DNA of 64,000 nucleotides from Pseudorasbora parva (Eukaryota > Chordata > Actinopteri > Cypriniformes > Gobionidae). The stretch's first letter is position 1, and each line of letters begins with the position of its first letter. The translations under genes were made by a program, and so were the position numbers. Under the pieces are notes generated by a model, which saw nothing but the letters and a program-made list of their open reading frames with translations, ran no database searches and had not been told where the DNA came from. Below, one piece after another: positions 11,288 through 23,412 of this stretch. Where the stretch lies: assembly GCF_024679245.1 (NCBI RefSeq), contig NC_090178.1, positions 46,509,072 through 46,573,071 on the forward strand, in the 5' to 3' direction.

Positions 11288-11400
11288 TGCTTTATGGCCT
11301 ACCCACTAAAGCCCTCGTTCGATTGAAACTAGTTCTTCAGCAATTGCACTGGCTCCCTATTGTCTATCGCATTGAGTTTAAATGCAAGCGGTAATGGAAC
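11288..11400 (+). pseudogene. LINE reverse-transcriptase C-terminal scrap
   Basis: From 11344 the frame reads LHWLPIVYRIEFKCK, matching the conserved segment shortly after the reverse-transcriptase domain in L2/CR1-like LINEs (LHWLP...RI.FK). Only about 100 bp is recognisable; no start, no catalytic YxDD, and the frame soon ends. It is a dead fragment. Confidence 0.6.
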
Positions 11401-12072
<672 letters not shown>

Positions 12073-12467
12073 TGAGAAGTTTGTACACACACAGCCACAT
12101 TCAAATGAAGGAGACCAAGGAAAGAAGAAATAGAAATATAAGCAGGTTATTTGTGATGCTAAGTTGATGATTTTTAACACACCGCATAGCTTATTTACAG
12201 GGTTCTTGTCTCTTTTTTAAAGAACCCTTTATGCCAAAAAGTTTCTAAAAGTCTTAAATAATTGATTAATACTTTCATGTTTAACAGGTTATTTCATTTT
12301 TAAGGTAGGTTAATTCATAAAATGAAAAATATATATATATTTAAAAGTAAATCCATAACTTATCCCATGATGTGAACCCCTACAGGCTCTATATATGAAG
12401 CACCTGACAGAACCCTTTAGGGTTTATAGAACCTTTTCTTATTAAGGCTTGGATATACTCACGCTGC
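12073..12467. other. Stretch without a recognisable gene
   Basis: AT-rich sequence; nothing coding seen. Confidence 0.4.
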
Positions 12468-12560
12468 ACTCTAAAAAATGCTGGGTTAAAAACAACCCAA
12501 GTTGGGTTGAAAATGGACAAACCCAGAAATTGGGTTGTTTTAACCCAGTGAATGGACCTC
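12468..12560. mobile_element. Half copy of the AACCCAA foldback MITE
   Basis: Starts CACTCTAAAAAATGCTGGG and continues with the AACCCAAGTTGGGTTG stem, identical in layout to the left arm of 60441-60772. The right arm is absent. Confidence 0.75.
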
Positions 12561-12706
12561 AAATAAGCACACACACAAACACACACACACGTTTGTTTTT
12601 GTGACATATGGGGACATTCCATTAGCCTGGCTCTGCCCCCCCTACGTACTTCCGCTCAATTTTCATTTTCCTTCAGACTACGTCTGGGACTGCTGTGTAG
12701 TCTTAA

Positions 12707-13480
12707 AGGGGTACTTCAGCGCTGGGAAGATGAATCTGTATTTAAACTGGGTCATCAATGCAGTAGAAATGTGAAATTATTTTTGAATTTGGTGTCTTCT
12801 AGACTGAGAAAAGACAGAAAATGTATTTTTGTCCCATGGGGATGAAAGACTACAATTCCCAGAATGCTTCGCTGCCCTGTGCCATTCCCAACGCCACCAA
12901 CTTGATTACAGTGACTGAGTTAGAGGAGACACTACAATTAAAAACTGAACGTGTCTGTTCAATATAAGGAGTGAGTCACCGCGCGAGTATCACAGCACTG
13001 AGCACTAACTGCACAAGTGATGAGAGCTGAGGTAATCGCGACTACACTCGCGGCATACATTCACAACGCGAGTTCAGTCTGGCGTGTTTCAGTTCATGCC
13101 TTTGCAAACTTAACTTTCATAGAAATTAATTTGAGAAGTTAAAAGATTTACATTGCACACCATAGCTCCGTTTAAATGAGTGCCTGTAGCTGCCAGCTGA
13201 GCTCTCCCTGCAAGCTGCGTGTTATCTCCCATCCCTCATGCGCGGGTTCAAAACATGCGGGAATGGCTCCCTCTGCTGGCTGTAGTCTTTAGCCTTTGGG
13301 CAAACATTCCTCCTATGATGCAAAAATTGTCAATTTGCATCATAGGAGGAATTTTTCCAGAAATAAAATGCATAAATCTCTTGTCTCAGGGGGATATGAG
13401 GGGGGAAAAGCACAATAATTTGAATATACTCCAGGGTTTCTACTGATACAAAGCCATATGCTAATCGCTGAAGTAACCCT
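12707..13480. mobile_element. TTAA-type element with AGGGGTACTTCAGCG ends
   Basis: Left end AGGGGTACTTCAGCG, right end reverse-complemented AGGGTTACTTCAGCG. TTAA precedes the left end; the right side abuts the next element. Solo right ends of the same family occur at 43085-43140 and, inverted, at 63801. Confidence 0.7.
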
Positions 13481-13483
13481 TTA

Positions 13484-14206
13484 AGCCCTATTCGGACTGG
13501 ATTAATTTAACATGGGGACGTGGGGGTAAAGTAATTATTACCAGAGGTTCTAGGTGATTTTAGTCCCGTCCGAATGTGCCATCTCGGTAATCACGGAAAA
13601 TGTCAGTAAAGATTACCGAGACTTTTACCTTCTGTAAAAAGGTCTGGAAAAATGACCTCGGGTAATACTAATCCCGTTCGAATAGACCTGCTGTAAAAAT
13701 GTACGGTAAAATTCCGTCATTTCCTGTTTAAAAGTTAAAAAAAGCGCATTTTGCGACCTTGGAGGCGCTTGAAGCATTTGGTTGCGTTGTAGGTGGTGGG
13801 ACAAATCTGTAGAAAATGTCCAGTATTTTCCGCATATCATTTAAAGCAAAAAGAAGATCAAAAGCACTTGCACAACACATTTTAGCTCTAGGAAAGTGTC
13901 TATTACCAACATAATCCAATCAGAATCGTTAGACTGGACCTAACTGTTTATTAAAACACACATATTGGAGACGGGAGTTCAGACTGGCGCTCAGCTCAGG
14001 TTTTGTGTTTGCTCACGTTATAACGGTAACGTCATACGCACATGACGTCAAGGAGGTGCGTAAAGCAAGTTACTCCTCCCACTTCTGCTAGTTTTACTGA
14101 GATGTCTTATCCCGTGTGAATTGGCCATTAATATTACAGACGTCCTGAGGTAAAATGACTTTACCCCCATGTCCCCATGTTAATCTAATCCCGTCCGAAT
14201 AGGGCT
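13484..14206. mobile_element. Harbinger-like MITE with 3-bp TTA duplication
   Basis: Long inverted ends (AGCCCTATTCGGACTGG / CCGTCCGAATAGGGCT, then matching GGGGACGTGGGGGTAAA and TTTACCCCCATGTCCCC) are flanked by TTA at 13481-13483 and 14207-14209. Non-coding, 723 bp. The related word TCCCGTCCGAAT recurs internally. Confidence 0.8.
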
Positions 14207-15235
14207 TTAGGTTTTCTCCGAACAAATTTTTACCGGTCCAATCAGCGAACAGAGGGAGTGGCTGAGAACGATAACGTTGATGTCGAGCGCTAGTTTGAGA
14301 TGTAGTTCAGTAATGGCGGCGGGGAAAGATGTGGCACCGCTGCCGAATATCCAGAAGTTAAAGCCGGCGCAATAACAGTCTTTGCTGGGGTTTGTTGGTG
14401 GCCATGATGTTGTGGCCCTCCAAAAGGGTAAATTCAGGAAAAGTTTGATTTTCCAGATCGCTTCGTTATGATGAAGGAGTTGGCTGAAGCTATTCGGACG
14501 GTAACTGTTTATCGTGGGTTCGGAAGGTATTGCCATCGTTTAAGTTACAGGGACTGGTCAGTTATTTTATTGCTGTCCGAATCCACATCTCTGAGTTTTC
14601 AACAAAATATCACTTCAAAATTCACTGTTTGTAATCATTTTTGACCACGCAGAACACCATACGGTTGCTTTGCTGTTATTAGGATGCATTTAGATTTGTA
14701 TTTCCTTAAAATGCTGGCAAGTATTTAGAAGAGCAATATATTCCATCACCGCTCAAACAAATTAAAATAAAAGTACTTAAACATTTGAACTGGTCCGTTA
14801 TTTATAGCAGCATTTATTATCATACCAAGCATATGACATTTTATTTACAGCATACAATGATGTTACGGACCACGTGAGCGGCGCGTTCCCGTTCACAAAG
14901 CTCTCCTGTCCACCGTGCCGTGAATAAATCACAATGCGAATGCACGAGTTTTAGGTTTTATCCTATAGTTTTATTACTGATGTGGCATGCACATGTGCAC
15001 TTTTGTTTTGTCGGATTTCCAAGAGTGAAACAGGCGAAGGACGCATGACATACGTCACGACCAAACGTTAGCGATAGGTTATGGCAGATCCAGAGTGGCT
15101 CAGGGCAGATCCAATAGTTTTAAACCTCAACAGGGTGCCCGCCTTCGGAAATAAACCCTTGTTAATGGAGAGTGGCCAGACTCTATGTACAAATGAAATG
15201 TACATGAGTCTGGTAAAACCAGGCTAACATTCCAT

Positions 15236-15377
15236 AGGCGTAATGGTTTTTATGCTGTACAAACCCTATTTTCAATCCCCCATACTGCCCCTACCCCTAA
15301 ACCTACCCAACACACACACACACACACTGCCCCGGCCCCTAAACCTACCCATCACAGGAAACATTCTGCATTTTTAC

Positions 15378-15378
<1 letters not shown>
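15236..15378. repeat. Dispersed repeat interrupted by the 2.6-kb element
   Basis: CGTAATGGTTTTTATGCTG, CCCTAAACCTACCCA and ATCACAGGAAACATTCTGC match the ordered words at 36610-36730 and 52030-52080. A 17-bp CA run lies at 15311-15327. Confidence 0.7.

Positions 15379-15420
<42 letters not shown>
15379..15420 (+). repeat. (TG)n microsatellite
   Basis: About 40 bp of TG dinucleotides ending in GTGTTTG. Confidence 0.99.
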
Positions 15421-15422
<2 letters not shown>

Positions 15423-16940
15423 TTGAATGGAAACCACAGGCGGAAAGATCTGTGTTTTATACATTTGATAAAACTAAAGACTTGGGAAAGATGAATGATG
15501 CAATACTACTCTACAGTATGTACTCAAGATTAATACGGGACTGGCAGAAACTTTGCGTATTATGCCCCCTTTAATAACTATGCAGGAAGTAATGCAGGAC
15601 AAATGTGACCAGTCATGGAAAGTAGGGACACAAGTCGGTTCTGGGGCATTTTGAGTTATTCACAGATTCTGAAAGTGTAGTCTCCAAGCTTTCCAACGAT
15701 GTGTAACACATGGAAATCTGATAATATTTGGAGAAGTTGTGGCCATCTGATTGTATGCCTTTAGAAAAGTGTAAACGAGAGAAAACAGTAGTACTAACAC
15801 TTCAGGTAGTAGTGTTACCTGGAAGCAAAGTTTACCTTGATTATCACGCAGGAATGAGAGTATAGTTCCTAGCCATATCGGTTTAGAAAATCGCAACTTT
15901 TCATTTTCCGTTGGTCTTAGTACCCGATGTAACTACAGAAGAGTCAAGTTTTAAATAGGAAAAACATCGAAACTCTTTGGTAATTTTTTTTGCGCGAGAT
16001 GCTAATGGTCTAATCTGATTCAATGATCTATGCTAAGTGATACCGTGTTGGGTATGTTGAGCTCATCTAGGTTAAACGTTAAACGCACGAGAGACTGACA
16101 TTGTCCCCTGAGGAAGATAAAACCTCTCTCAAACTTTATTTACAACTCTGCCTTTGAACTGAAAGAACACCTTGTGAGCGTTTATAACAGCGGCACTTCC
16201 TGGGACTTTTTTAATTATTGAAGCTGAAAAGAAACACCAGCATTTCATAACCCTCATATTTTAATTGGTCATTACTGAAATGATTCCTGCCCGCTATGAT
16301 AAATGAAAAATGTCTTCTTCAAGAGGAGTTGTGTATGTAATTATTGATTGTCATTAAATAGTACACAATATCATTAGCTAAACAAAATGACCTTTCTTAA
16401 ATATTCAAGTCTTGTAATAATAAGATGAGTCTGGCATAGATTATTACTACGAGTGGAGCGTGCACACTTGCTAAAAGGCCTAATCAAGAGCACAAGGCCT
16501 AATAATCAGCCATGCTAATGCAATTATTCCCCCCACATGCTCTCTCACTTACAACAATGAGAGATGCTACTCAGGGTACAAGCAACATTGGGAACTTTCA
16601 ATCTAGCCAGTGCTAATGAAGCTCGAGCTGCTAACTGTAATTCTTTGGCTTCTTTGATGTTTTAAAATTAGCATTTAAATAGTGAAAGTGGGGGAGGGAG
16701 CGCACAAGGTTCATCTGGAAAACTTGTCCAGCTCTTGATTTTGAGCCATGCATGTGGTGGGATGAAGTCACACATATGGTTTACGGAGATCTAGACTGGA
16801 CACGCCACTCACAATTACTGTAGCTGACAGGGCCACTGGTTCACTCCACAAATACAGAGCTGTGCATGTCAAAGAATGCATGTATTAGAGCAGCGGCTCT
16901 CAATGCTTCTGCTTTAGGACCCATATTATACATTGCAGCC
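15421..16940. other. Unique-looking non-coding DNA
   Basis: No gene and few repeat hallmarks. 16090-16760 is rich in TAAT and CAATTA cores and lacks the inverted ends seen elsewhere, so it could hold conserved regulatory sequence; that is only a suggestion from composition. Confidence 0.4.
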
Positions 16941-17720
16941 TACTCTAAAAAAAAAAAAAAGTAAATTGTAGAAAACTAATCTAAAGTAAACTAAACTGAA
17001 GTACTTGTTTTAAAAGTACTTGAGTATCAAGAGTACATTTTCTCAATATTGCATTACTACTGTCACAGTGCTTACATTTATGTACAGAAACAATGTGAAA
17101 AATGTTAATGTTAATGTCTTGGAGAATGTAAAAGGAATTGAAAGTATAGTAATTTTCATTTTTTTACCATGTTGCTTAACATTTCTCATTTGCCCACAAG
17201 GCAACAGCACAATGGAAACGCTCGGACTAACCTCTGCTAGAGTTTTAAGGGATGTTTAGCACCCACATTTGAACCTGACAAAACAAAAAGATTCAAAACG
17301 GTTGTTTTGCCAATCAGCGTATCGCCAATGTCACGTGATTTCAGCAGTTTGGCACGCGATCCGAATCATGAATCAATCCGCTGATTCATAACCGTTTTTG
17401 AATCTTTATTTGAGGATTGAAAACAAACACGGAAGAGAAGACAATACTGAATAAAGTCGTAATTTTTTATTATTTTTGGACCAAAATGTATTTCCGATGC
17501 TTCAAGAGACTCTAATTAACCCACTGATGTCTCATATGGACTACTGTGATGATGTTTTTATTCCCTTTCTGGACATGGACAGTATAGTGTGCATACACTT
17601 AGATACGCTCTCTGACTAAATATAAAATATTTTTAGACAAACTGTGTCTGAAGATGAACGGAGGTCTAAGTTTAAAGTTGTGGTGCAATTTTACAGGAAA
17701 CCCTTTGAAGTTACATAAAA
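16941..17720. repeat. Composite repeat with an inverted relative of 30250-30560
   Basis: 17395-17690 contains TTGAATCTTTATTTGAGG, AGAAGACAATACTGAATAAAG, GATGTCTCATATGGACTAC and TGGACATGGACAGTATAG, the same words that appear (partly inverted) at 30285-30590 in the TTAA element 30188-30623. 16941-17030 has an A-run and AAGTACTT words. It is a degraded mobile element without clear ends. Confidence 0.6.
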
Positions 17721-18180
17721 CGTCATAAAGTCATAAACATGTAAGTATATATTGTCCACATGTGCTTAGGCTTGTGTTAATATGTGTTCCCCATACTAAA
17801 GTGTTACCAATACTTAAAAAAAAAAACCCTTTTGAAAAAAATGAATGGCTGAAAAACTCTATTGACTTTTGATATATGAACAAAAGCAGTTTCTTCAGAA
17901 CATCTTCTTTTATGTTCTGGAAAAGAAAGGAAGTCACACAGATTTGAAATGACATGATGGGAGTATATGATGATGGTTTTTTTCTCAACTTTCAGAGAAA
18001 ATGATCTGTGAAAGTGCATTTCAATGGGACTAAAGATATTTCTGTCAAAGCCCAATTGATTTTTTTTTTTTTTTTGAGGTTGCATTAAAAATTGAGCTCA
18101 AAAACAATATAAAATAACACTTCTGAAGGGAGTATTTGGGAAACCTAATTTTTGCAATTCTGTTTATTAACACTTGTTGT
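17721..18180. repeat. Degraded Angel-like half element
   Basis: GTGTTCCCCATACTAAAGTG near 17785 is an end of the family at 33360. 17840-18010 preserves blurred versions of the Angel stem words (TTCAGAACATCTTC, GATTTGAAATGACATGATGG). No intact inverted repeat remains. Confidence 0.45.
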
Positions 18181-20380
18181 TATGAATTTGCCTTCAGTAT
18201 TGTCAATGACCCTATTAAAACAGATACATTTTGGGTCACAACCCACTGGCCGAGAAGCAATAAAGACTGCGAGTTATCAATAGAACGTTTAACAGGATAC
18301 TAAACTATTTAGCAATTAATCTCGATGTGTAACGACCAAGTAATTAGCAATAACCATGGTGCAAATGCCTGTAAGAAAGTTCTAGGTATTCACTCAAGCC
18401 ATTTGAGAACACTAGAGAAGTCTTTTCCTTTCAATTAATTAAGTCATTAATCATTCGGTGTGCCCACTCTGTGTAAATTATTCCCAGTGGTCTACTTGTA
18501 AAACAAGTGCAGCAGAGCAAAACCACAAAGCAAAGCAGTCGTCTTCCCAGACTCTTGGGGGTGAAATGTACATCATTTGCATTTAATTGCAATAAATGCA
18601 TGCAGCTGGAAATGTTTGGGCATGTTAATTCAGTTCCAGACGTACATTATTTTACAGTTTCATTTACTTGTACTATACACTTTGCCCTCATTTCTCAGCA
18701 AATTAACCCTCAGACACGGTTCTGAAGGCATATATCAAAGAATTCACTATTGGACAAAAAAACAAACACACGTTACTTCATAGCAAAAGGAAGTCTGACA
18801 TAACCCGTTTGAAGCCTGAAGGCCACAAAGCCAAAGCGAGTGTTAATGTAAGCAGTGTAGTTGAGGAAAAGGTCTTTTCACACTGACAGCCGCTTGTACA
18901 ACTTCAGTATGTTACAGCCAGCCAGAGAAAAAAGAAGAAAAAAATCATGTAAAACTTATAACAATTCCCCTGGTTCAGCTAACTGTCTGTCTGGCTAATC
19001 TAGCACATACTGTACATCCCATAAACCGCAAGCTGTTCAAGTATGATGTTTCCAGTCCGTCTGATCTAACAATTTATATTTGAAATAGTTCCTGACGCTT
19101 TGAAATAGCCTCTGCTATCTCTTAGAGAGAGCAAATATGCTCTTATCTCTGCTTGTACTCTCTGATAGCTACACGGTTTGTATTAGCCCACGATTAGGGC
19201 TGATATTTCACGCCTATCTCTGGGGTAAATACGCGGAGGCTCCCAGCACAGGGGCTGCAAGCATGAACAAGCAGGTAAATAGGTTGACATTGTGAGCACA
19301 GCTGAGAGCGCTTAGCTCTGCGCTTGCTCACTGCACAAGCTAACTATTGTTCGCTATCGCTGCCCATGGCTATTTCCATCATGATAATTGGGGCTCATTT
19401 CACTAAACATGAGGCTCTGACAAACAGACTAGAGGCAAACTCCACAAATATCCTCCCCCAAATCCCTCTTTATCACAGCTAGCTACCAGCTTCTCATGTC
19501 ACTGGCATCCCTCCTTATTTATCATCAGCTCTCTTCTGAAACATCAATATATACAGTATGTACAGGAGATAATGGGACCACACCACGTGAAACAGTAGCT
19601 AATCTTGGTGCTATTGAATCGTTAATTACAAATGCAGACAAAGTTCAGTCACCTTGCCAGTTTCCAGTACATGCTAATTGGAAGATCTGACAAAACAATC
19701 CTTGAAAAACTCACATTTCAAAGCCAACGAACACATTGCCAAGGAGGCTACATATTGAGACGTTTGAGTCTGTTGCAAACATGATTCATTATTTAATTAT
19801 CAAATGAAACCGGCAAAAATGGAAATATGCCAATCCCTGACAAAATACAAAGGCAAACAGTTTATAATCTTCATTTGAAAGTAGCTCAAAATGAAAATAA
19901 AACTTGCAGAGCACAAAACCTGGATGCACAGATGGGGGAAAAAAATAGTGTTATAATTCACCTTTCATCTGATTTCCTGCATCTGCATGGGTTTATATTT
20001 GGTACAAGCCTGTGCCTCAATCCACAATCCTTGTTGCCAACTCTTAAACATAGTGGGAGCTCGGTAATGATATAGGCTGTAAGCCCATGGGAGTCATTAG
20101 GTCCGATGACTTCTCTGCATGCTCAGATAACTGCCAAGTTATGAATGCCTAATGCTTTTTAACTTAAAAAAAGATGCAATATCCCAAAATCACTGTCACA
20201 TTCCAGGGAGGACTGAAGCTTATATAAAGAACAAGTTAGCTAAAAATATAACAGAGTTAAAGCTTAAGCAAATCATTTAGCGATAGAACAAATTACAGAT
20301 ATTTGGACGGTTCTTAATTCTTCAGGCAAATAATGACTTTTCAGAGTTAAACAATAAGGATAGTCAACTGACAAATCTGT
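18181..20380. other. Unique-looking non-coding DNA
   Basis: About 2.2 kb without clear transposon ends or a credible open frame. 19090-19480 is more balanced in base composition than its surroundings and rich in GATAA/CTATC, CAGCTG-like and TGACAAA words. It could contain a regulatory element, which only cross-species alignment could show. Confidence 0.4.
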
Positions 20381-20535
20381 CCATTGATCTTTTACTTGAT
20401 CTTAGTGGTGCGTTGGACACTATAGATGATAAAATCAAAATTACAATGAGGACAGGCATTAAGGTGGTTTAGCTCGTACCTATCAGAACGTTACCATTTT
20501 GTCTATTGGGGAACATTGTAAGAAAACATCAGTAA
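20381..20535 (+). pseudogene. LINE reverse-transcriptase relic
   Basis: The frame from 20389 reads LLLDLSGALDTIDDKI, the L(D)LSxAFDTVDH palm motif of L2-like LINE reverse transcriptases. After a frame change, 20465 onward reads WFSSYLSERYHFVYWG, the next conserved block (WFxSYLSxRxQFV). The order and spacing fit one enzyme, but there are in-frame stops and the second aspartate block is missing. Dead fragment; the 3' end at 21845-21957 may belong to the same family. Confidence 0.7.
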
Positions 20536-20589
20536 ATTACGGAGTGCCACATTATCCAAGCTGGCAGAGTGCATTAAAGATATTGTCCT

Positions 20590-20880
20590 GATTCCCTGTG
20601 GACATTTGTTATTTCCTGTCTTGTGTCATGTTTTGTAGTTCTTTGTAGTCTTTATGGATCTTATTTCCCTATTACTTCCCCTTGTTAACCGTGTTTCCTT
20701 TTGTGTGTATATACCTCTGTGCTTTAGCTGTTGTGTGTCGGTCGTGTTCCATGTAAACCACTGTTGGGGTTGTGGAAGAGAGGACGTGTATATTCCTTCA
20801 CACACAGACGAACGGGTCAATCTATTGCTTAATGCATTGCGTAGACTCTTAATATACATTTTTCTTTGATTTTAATGAAG
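20590..20880 (+). repeat. Possible LTR or retrotransposon promoter-like fragment
   Basis: T-rich CCTGTCTTGTGTCATG text, a TATATA box-like site near 20708 and CTGTTGTGTGTCGGTCG resemble promoter regions of fish LTR retrotransposons. No internal domain, primer site or paired repeat is visible, so the class is uncertain. Confidence 0.3.
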
Positions 20881-21840
20881 GAAGAAAAAAAACAAGAATT
20901 GATAGGTCAAAAAGCCCACAAATAGTCTATAAACAAAGCATCCGGCTGTCTTTGAGTTTACATGAACGGTTGAAGTTACTCGTCAGGCTACAGAAGAATA
21001 CCATAATTCCTCCATTCAACTAACGTTAGTCTTATTAGGACATCGATAGTCGCGCAGACCTATATCAACCCAGCCACAACACATAATTGGGAATAACATG
21101 CCTTATCGCAGAATCGACCACAGAGGCTTGGGGTCAGCTTCCTTTGCTGTTCTTCCAGAAATCTATAATAATCCACGATGATCACATTACAGAAAACTGA
21201 AATTGCACCTCAAAATAACACAGTGTCAATATTTTTGAGACCCCCCAAAATTTCTCAGATCTCGTTTTCAGGGGAGCCCATGTCTTATTTAGGGGAGCCG
21301 AGCTCCTCCTAGCTCCCCCGTAGTTCGCACCCTGAGTTTATCGCACCCTTTAGAAGCGGTTTCCACACAATTATGAAGCAGCACAACTATTTTCAACAGT
21401 TAATAATAAGAAATGTTTCTTGAGCAGCAAATTACAAGGTTCTCTGTAGAGATGAAAACGTTATCCAAATAATTCCCATTCACACGGATCAGTGGAAACG
21501 ACAAAAAAAAACGCTGTATTACGCATACCAGACAAGTAAATGTCAATGTCACTTTGTAAAGCAAGACTATGTGCCAGCGCACATACTCAAAAGCGCTTGT
21601 CTATTGACTAAACGCATAAATACATATGTGCATGCCGTCACAGATTCATGTTTTTGTAGTTTTAACTGAGATGATAATGGCTTCAAAGATTGTGTTCTCC
21701 GGCACCAAAACGTGGTTGGCGTTTAAATGAACGGCCAAATGCATTAAAAGTTTTTTGTTTTCAGTTGAAAATTGTGTCATGGAAACGGCCCCTAAGGTAA
21801 TAACTAATGATTTTTACATTGGAAATGAATCAATCAAAAC
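20881..21840. other. Interspersed repeat scraps, no gene
   Basis: 21230-21330 (GAGCTCC-rich) and 21355-21795 (GGTTTCCACAC ... GTCATGGAAACGGCC) look like MITE pieces. I could not define boundaries. No coding sequence. Confidence 0.35.
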
Positions 21841-21844
21841 CTTG

Positions 21845-21957
21845 GAAAATGTTGGACAATGACTCTTTGTTGCATTATTTTCTTGTTATCACTGTAAACC
21901 TGCTTTGAAACTGTATTGTAAAAAGCGCTGTATAAAGGAAGGTGACCTGACTTGGTA
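21845..21957 (+). repeat. L2-like LINE 3' end
   Basis: CTGCTTTGAAACTGTATTG followed by TAAAAAGCGCTGTATAAA is the typical conserved 3' terminus of fish L2-like LINEs. About 110 bp; same strand as the relic at 20381-20535. Confidence 0.6.
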
Positions 21958-22319
21958 AAACTCTTACAGATGAAGACTTCTCATGGTAGAACTTCACGGT
22001 GAAGGATTTTGAAGGAAAGCTCAGATTTAAGGGACTGGATTTGCAACAGAGAATCTAAATTGCATTTTTTTCCCAACACTTTTCACAATATTTTTCCTAT
22101 GCGGTTTTATAGAAAATCGTACCTTTATGTAGTGGGCAAGCTAAAGCTTAGTAGAACAGAACTGTTTTGTAAGAAGCCTAAAGGGTTTTTTAGCTTTTGG
22201 TTTAGTTTGTAGCTTTCATGTATCCCTGTTTAAGTTTTACATAAGCAGGTGTAGGGTGAATTTAGGTTGAATGGGAAACTTTTTCCTCAGTTATCTCAAT
22301 GGCATGTGTCCCAATCATA

Positions 22320-22619
22320 CACTGTAAAAAAAAAAATGTGTTGTTTTTTGTTGGTTTAACTTAAAAAAGTAAGTAACCTGGTTGCCTTCAAATTTTGAGT
22401 TTATTGAAATTTAAAATTTGAGTTGACACAATGAAGGAAATTTTTTTAATAAATTGAAACTCAATTAAACACAATTACCCAATATGCTTACAAAATATCT
22501 TAATAAAGGTTGTCGAATCTCAAAAAATGTTCACTGTATTAAATCAAAATTTTAATTTCAATGAACTCAAAATTTTAAGGCAACCAGGTAACTTTTTTTC
22601 TAAATATTTTTTTACAGTG
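22320..22619. mobile_element. Complete CACTG-type MITE with TA duplication
   Basis: Ends CACTGTAAAAAA and TTTTTTTACAGTG, TA on both sides (22318-22319, 22620-22621), 300 bp, AT-rich, non-coding. Internal matches to 1-112 and 36936-37321 define a family. Confidence 0.85.
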
Positions 22620-22621
22620 TA

Positions 22622-23192
22622 GGCGTAATTTGCGGGTGGGACATGTCCTCACCACTTTTTGAAACATCTTGCTGCACGGATGAACCTAACTAATGCAAAC
22701 AAATCATCTCTGGTTAACTAGAAGAGCATAATTTAATTCTTTTGTGAAATAAGAGGCGATCTGGCGTTCATTGCCGCGGTTATCAGTGCATACTGTGCAG
22801 TCTTCACACAGAAGAGCGCTTTAATCTGATGCTTAAAACCATTGCAGAGACTTTCTGTTTGTTCCAATGAAATCACAAAACTAAATGCTCAAAAACGGTC
22901 CCTGCTCTTGATGTAAAACCACTGATAATATTCGGTTTCGATGAGAGAAAAAAACACAAGGGCAGGTTAGAAACGAGAACTTCTGACAAGCCAACAAAGG
23001 ACCATTAGGGAACCAGACCAGTAGACCATTGGGGATTATAAGCAAAGTTTGCGACTCTATGCCTTTATATGTGAAAAATCTTGGCACTAACGCTATATTG
23101 TGTTTAGAATTAAACATCTTTATCACTAAATGAACTATTGAATTGATTTCTGGACATCTTAATACAACATTGTCTGCAATTGTTATTGTACA
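22622..23192. other. Stretch without a recognisable gene
   Basis: Nothing coding is supported; a 112-residue minus-strand open frame has no recognisable motif. Confidence 0.4.
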
Positions 23193-23194
23193 TA

Positions 23195-23400
23195 CAGGGA
23201 GTGCAGAATTATTAGGCAAATGAGTATTTTGACCACATCATCCTTGTTATGCATGTTGTCTTACTCCAAGCTGTATAGGCTGGAAAGCCTACTACCAATT
23301 AAGCATATTAGGGGATGTGCATCTCTGTAATGAGAAGGGGTGTGGTCTAATGACATCAACACCCTATATCAGGTGTGCATAATTATTAGGCAACTTCTTT
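23195..23400 (+). repeat. Left IR/DR end of the DD37E transposon
   Basis: Outer site 23195-23231 (GTGCAGAATTATTAGGCAAA) and inner site about 23370-23397 (GTGCATAATTATTAGGCAA) are direct repeats about 175 bp apart. They are candidate transposase-binding sites. Confidence 0.8.
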
Positions 23401-23412
23401 TCCTTTGGCAAA

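Larger units (their letters stand above)
12623..15226. mobile_element. 2.6-kb DNA element with a 9-bp target duplication
   Basis: Ends are TAGCCTGG and CCAGGCTA. ACATTCCAT occurs immediately outside both (12614-12622 and 15227-15235). The flanks join into a repeat seen uninterrupted near 36585-36740, so the pre-insertion site can be read. A 9-10-bp duplication is typical of Mutator-like elements, but no transposase frame supports that assignment. Two smaller elements (12707-13480, 13484-14206) sit inside. Confidence 0.8.
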
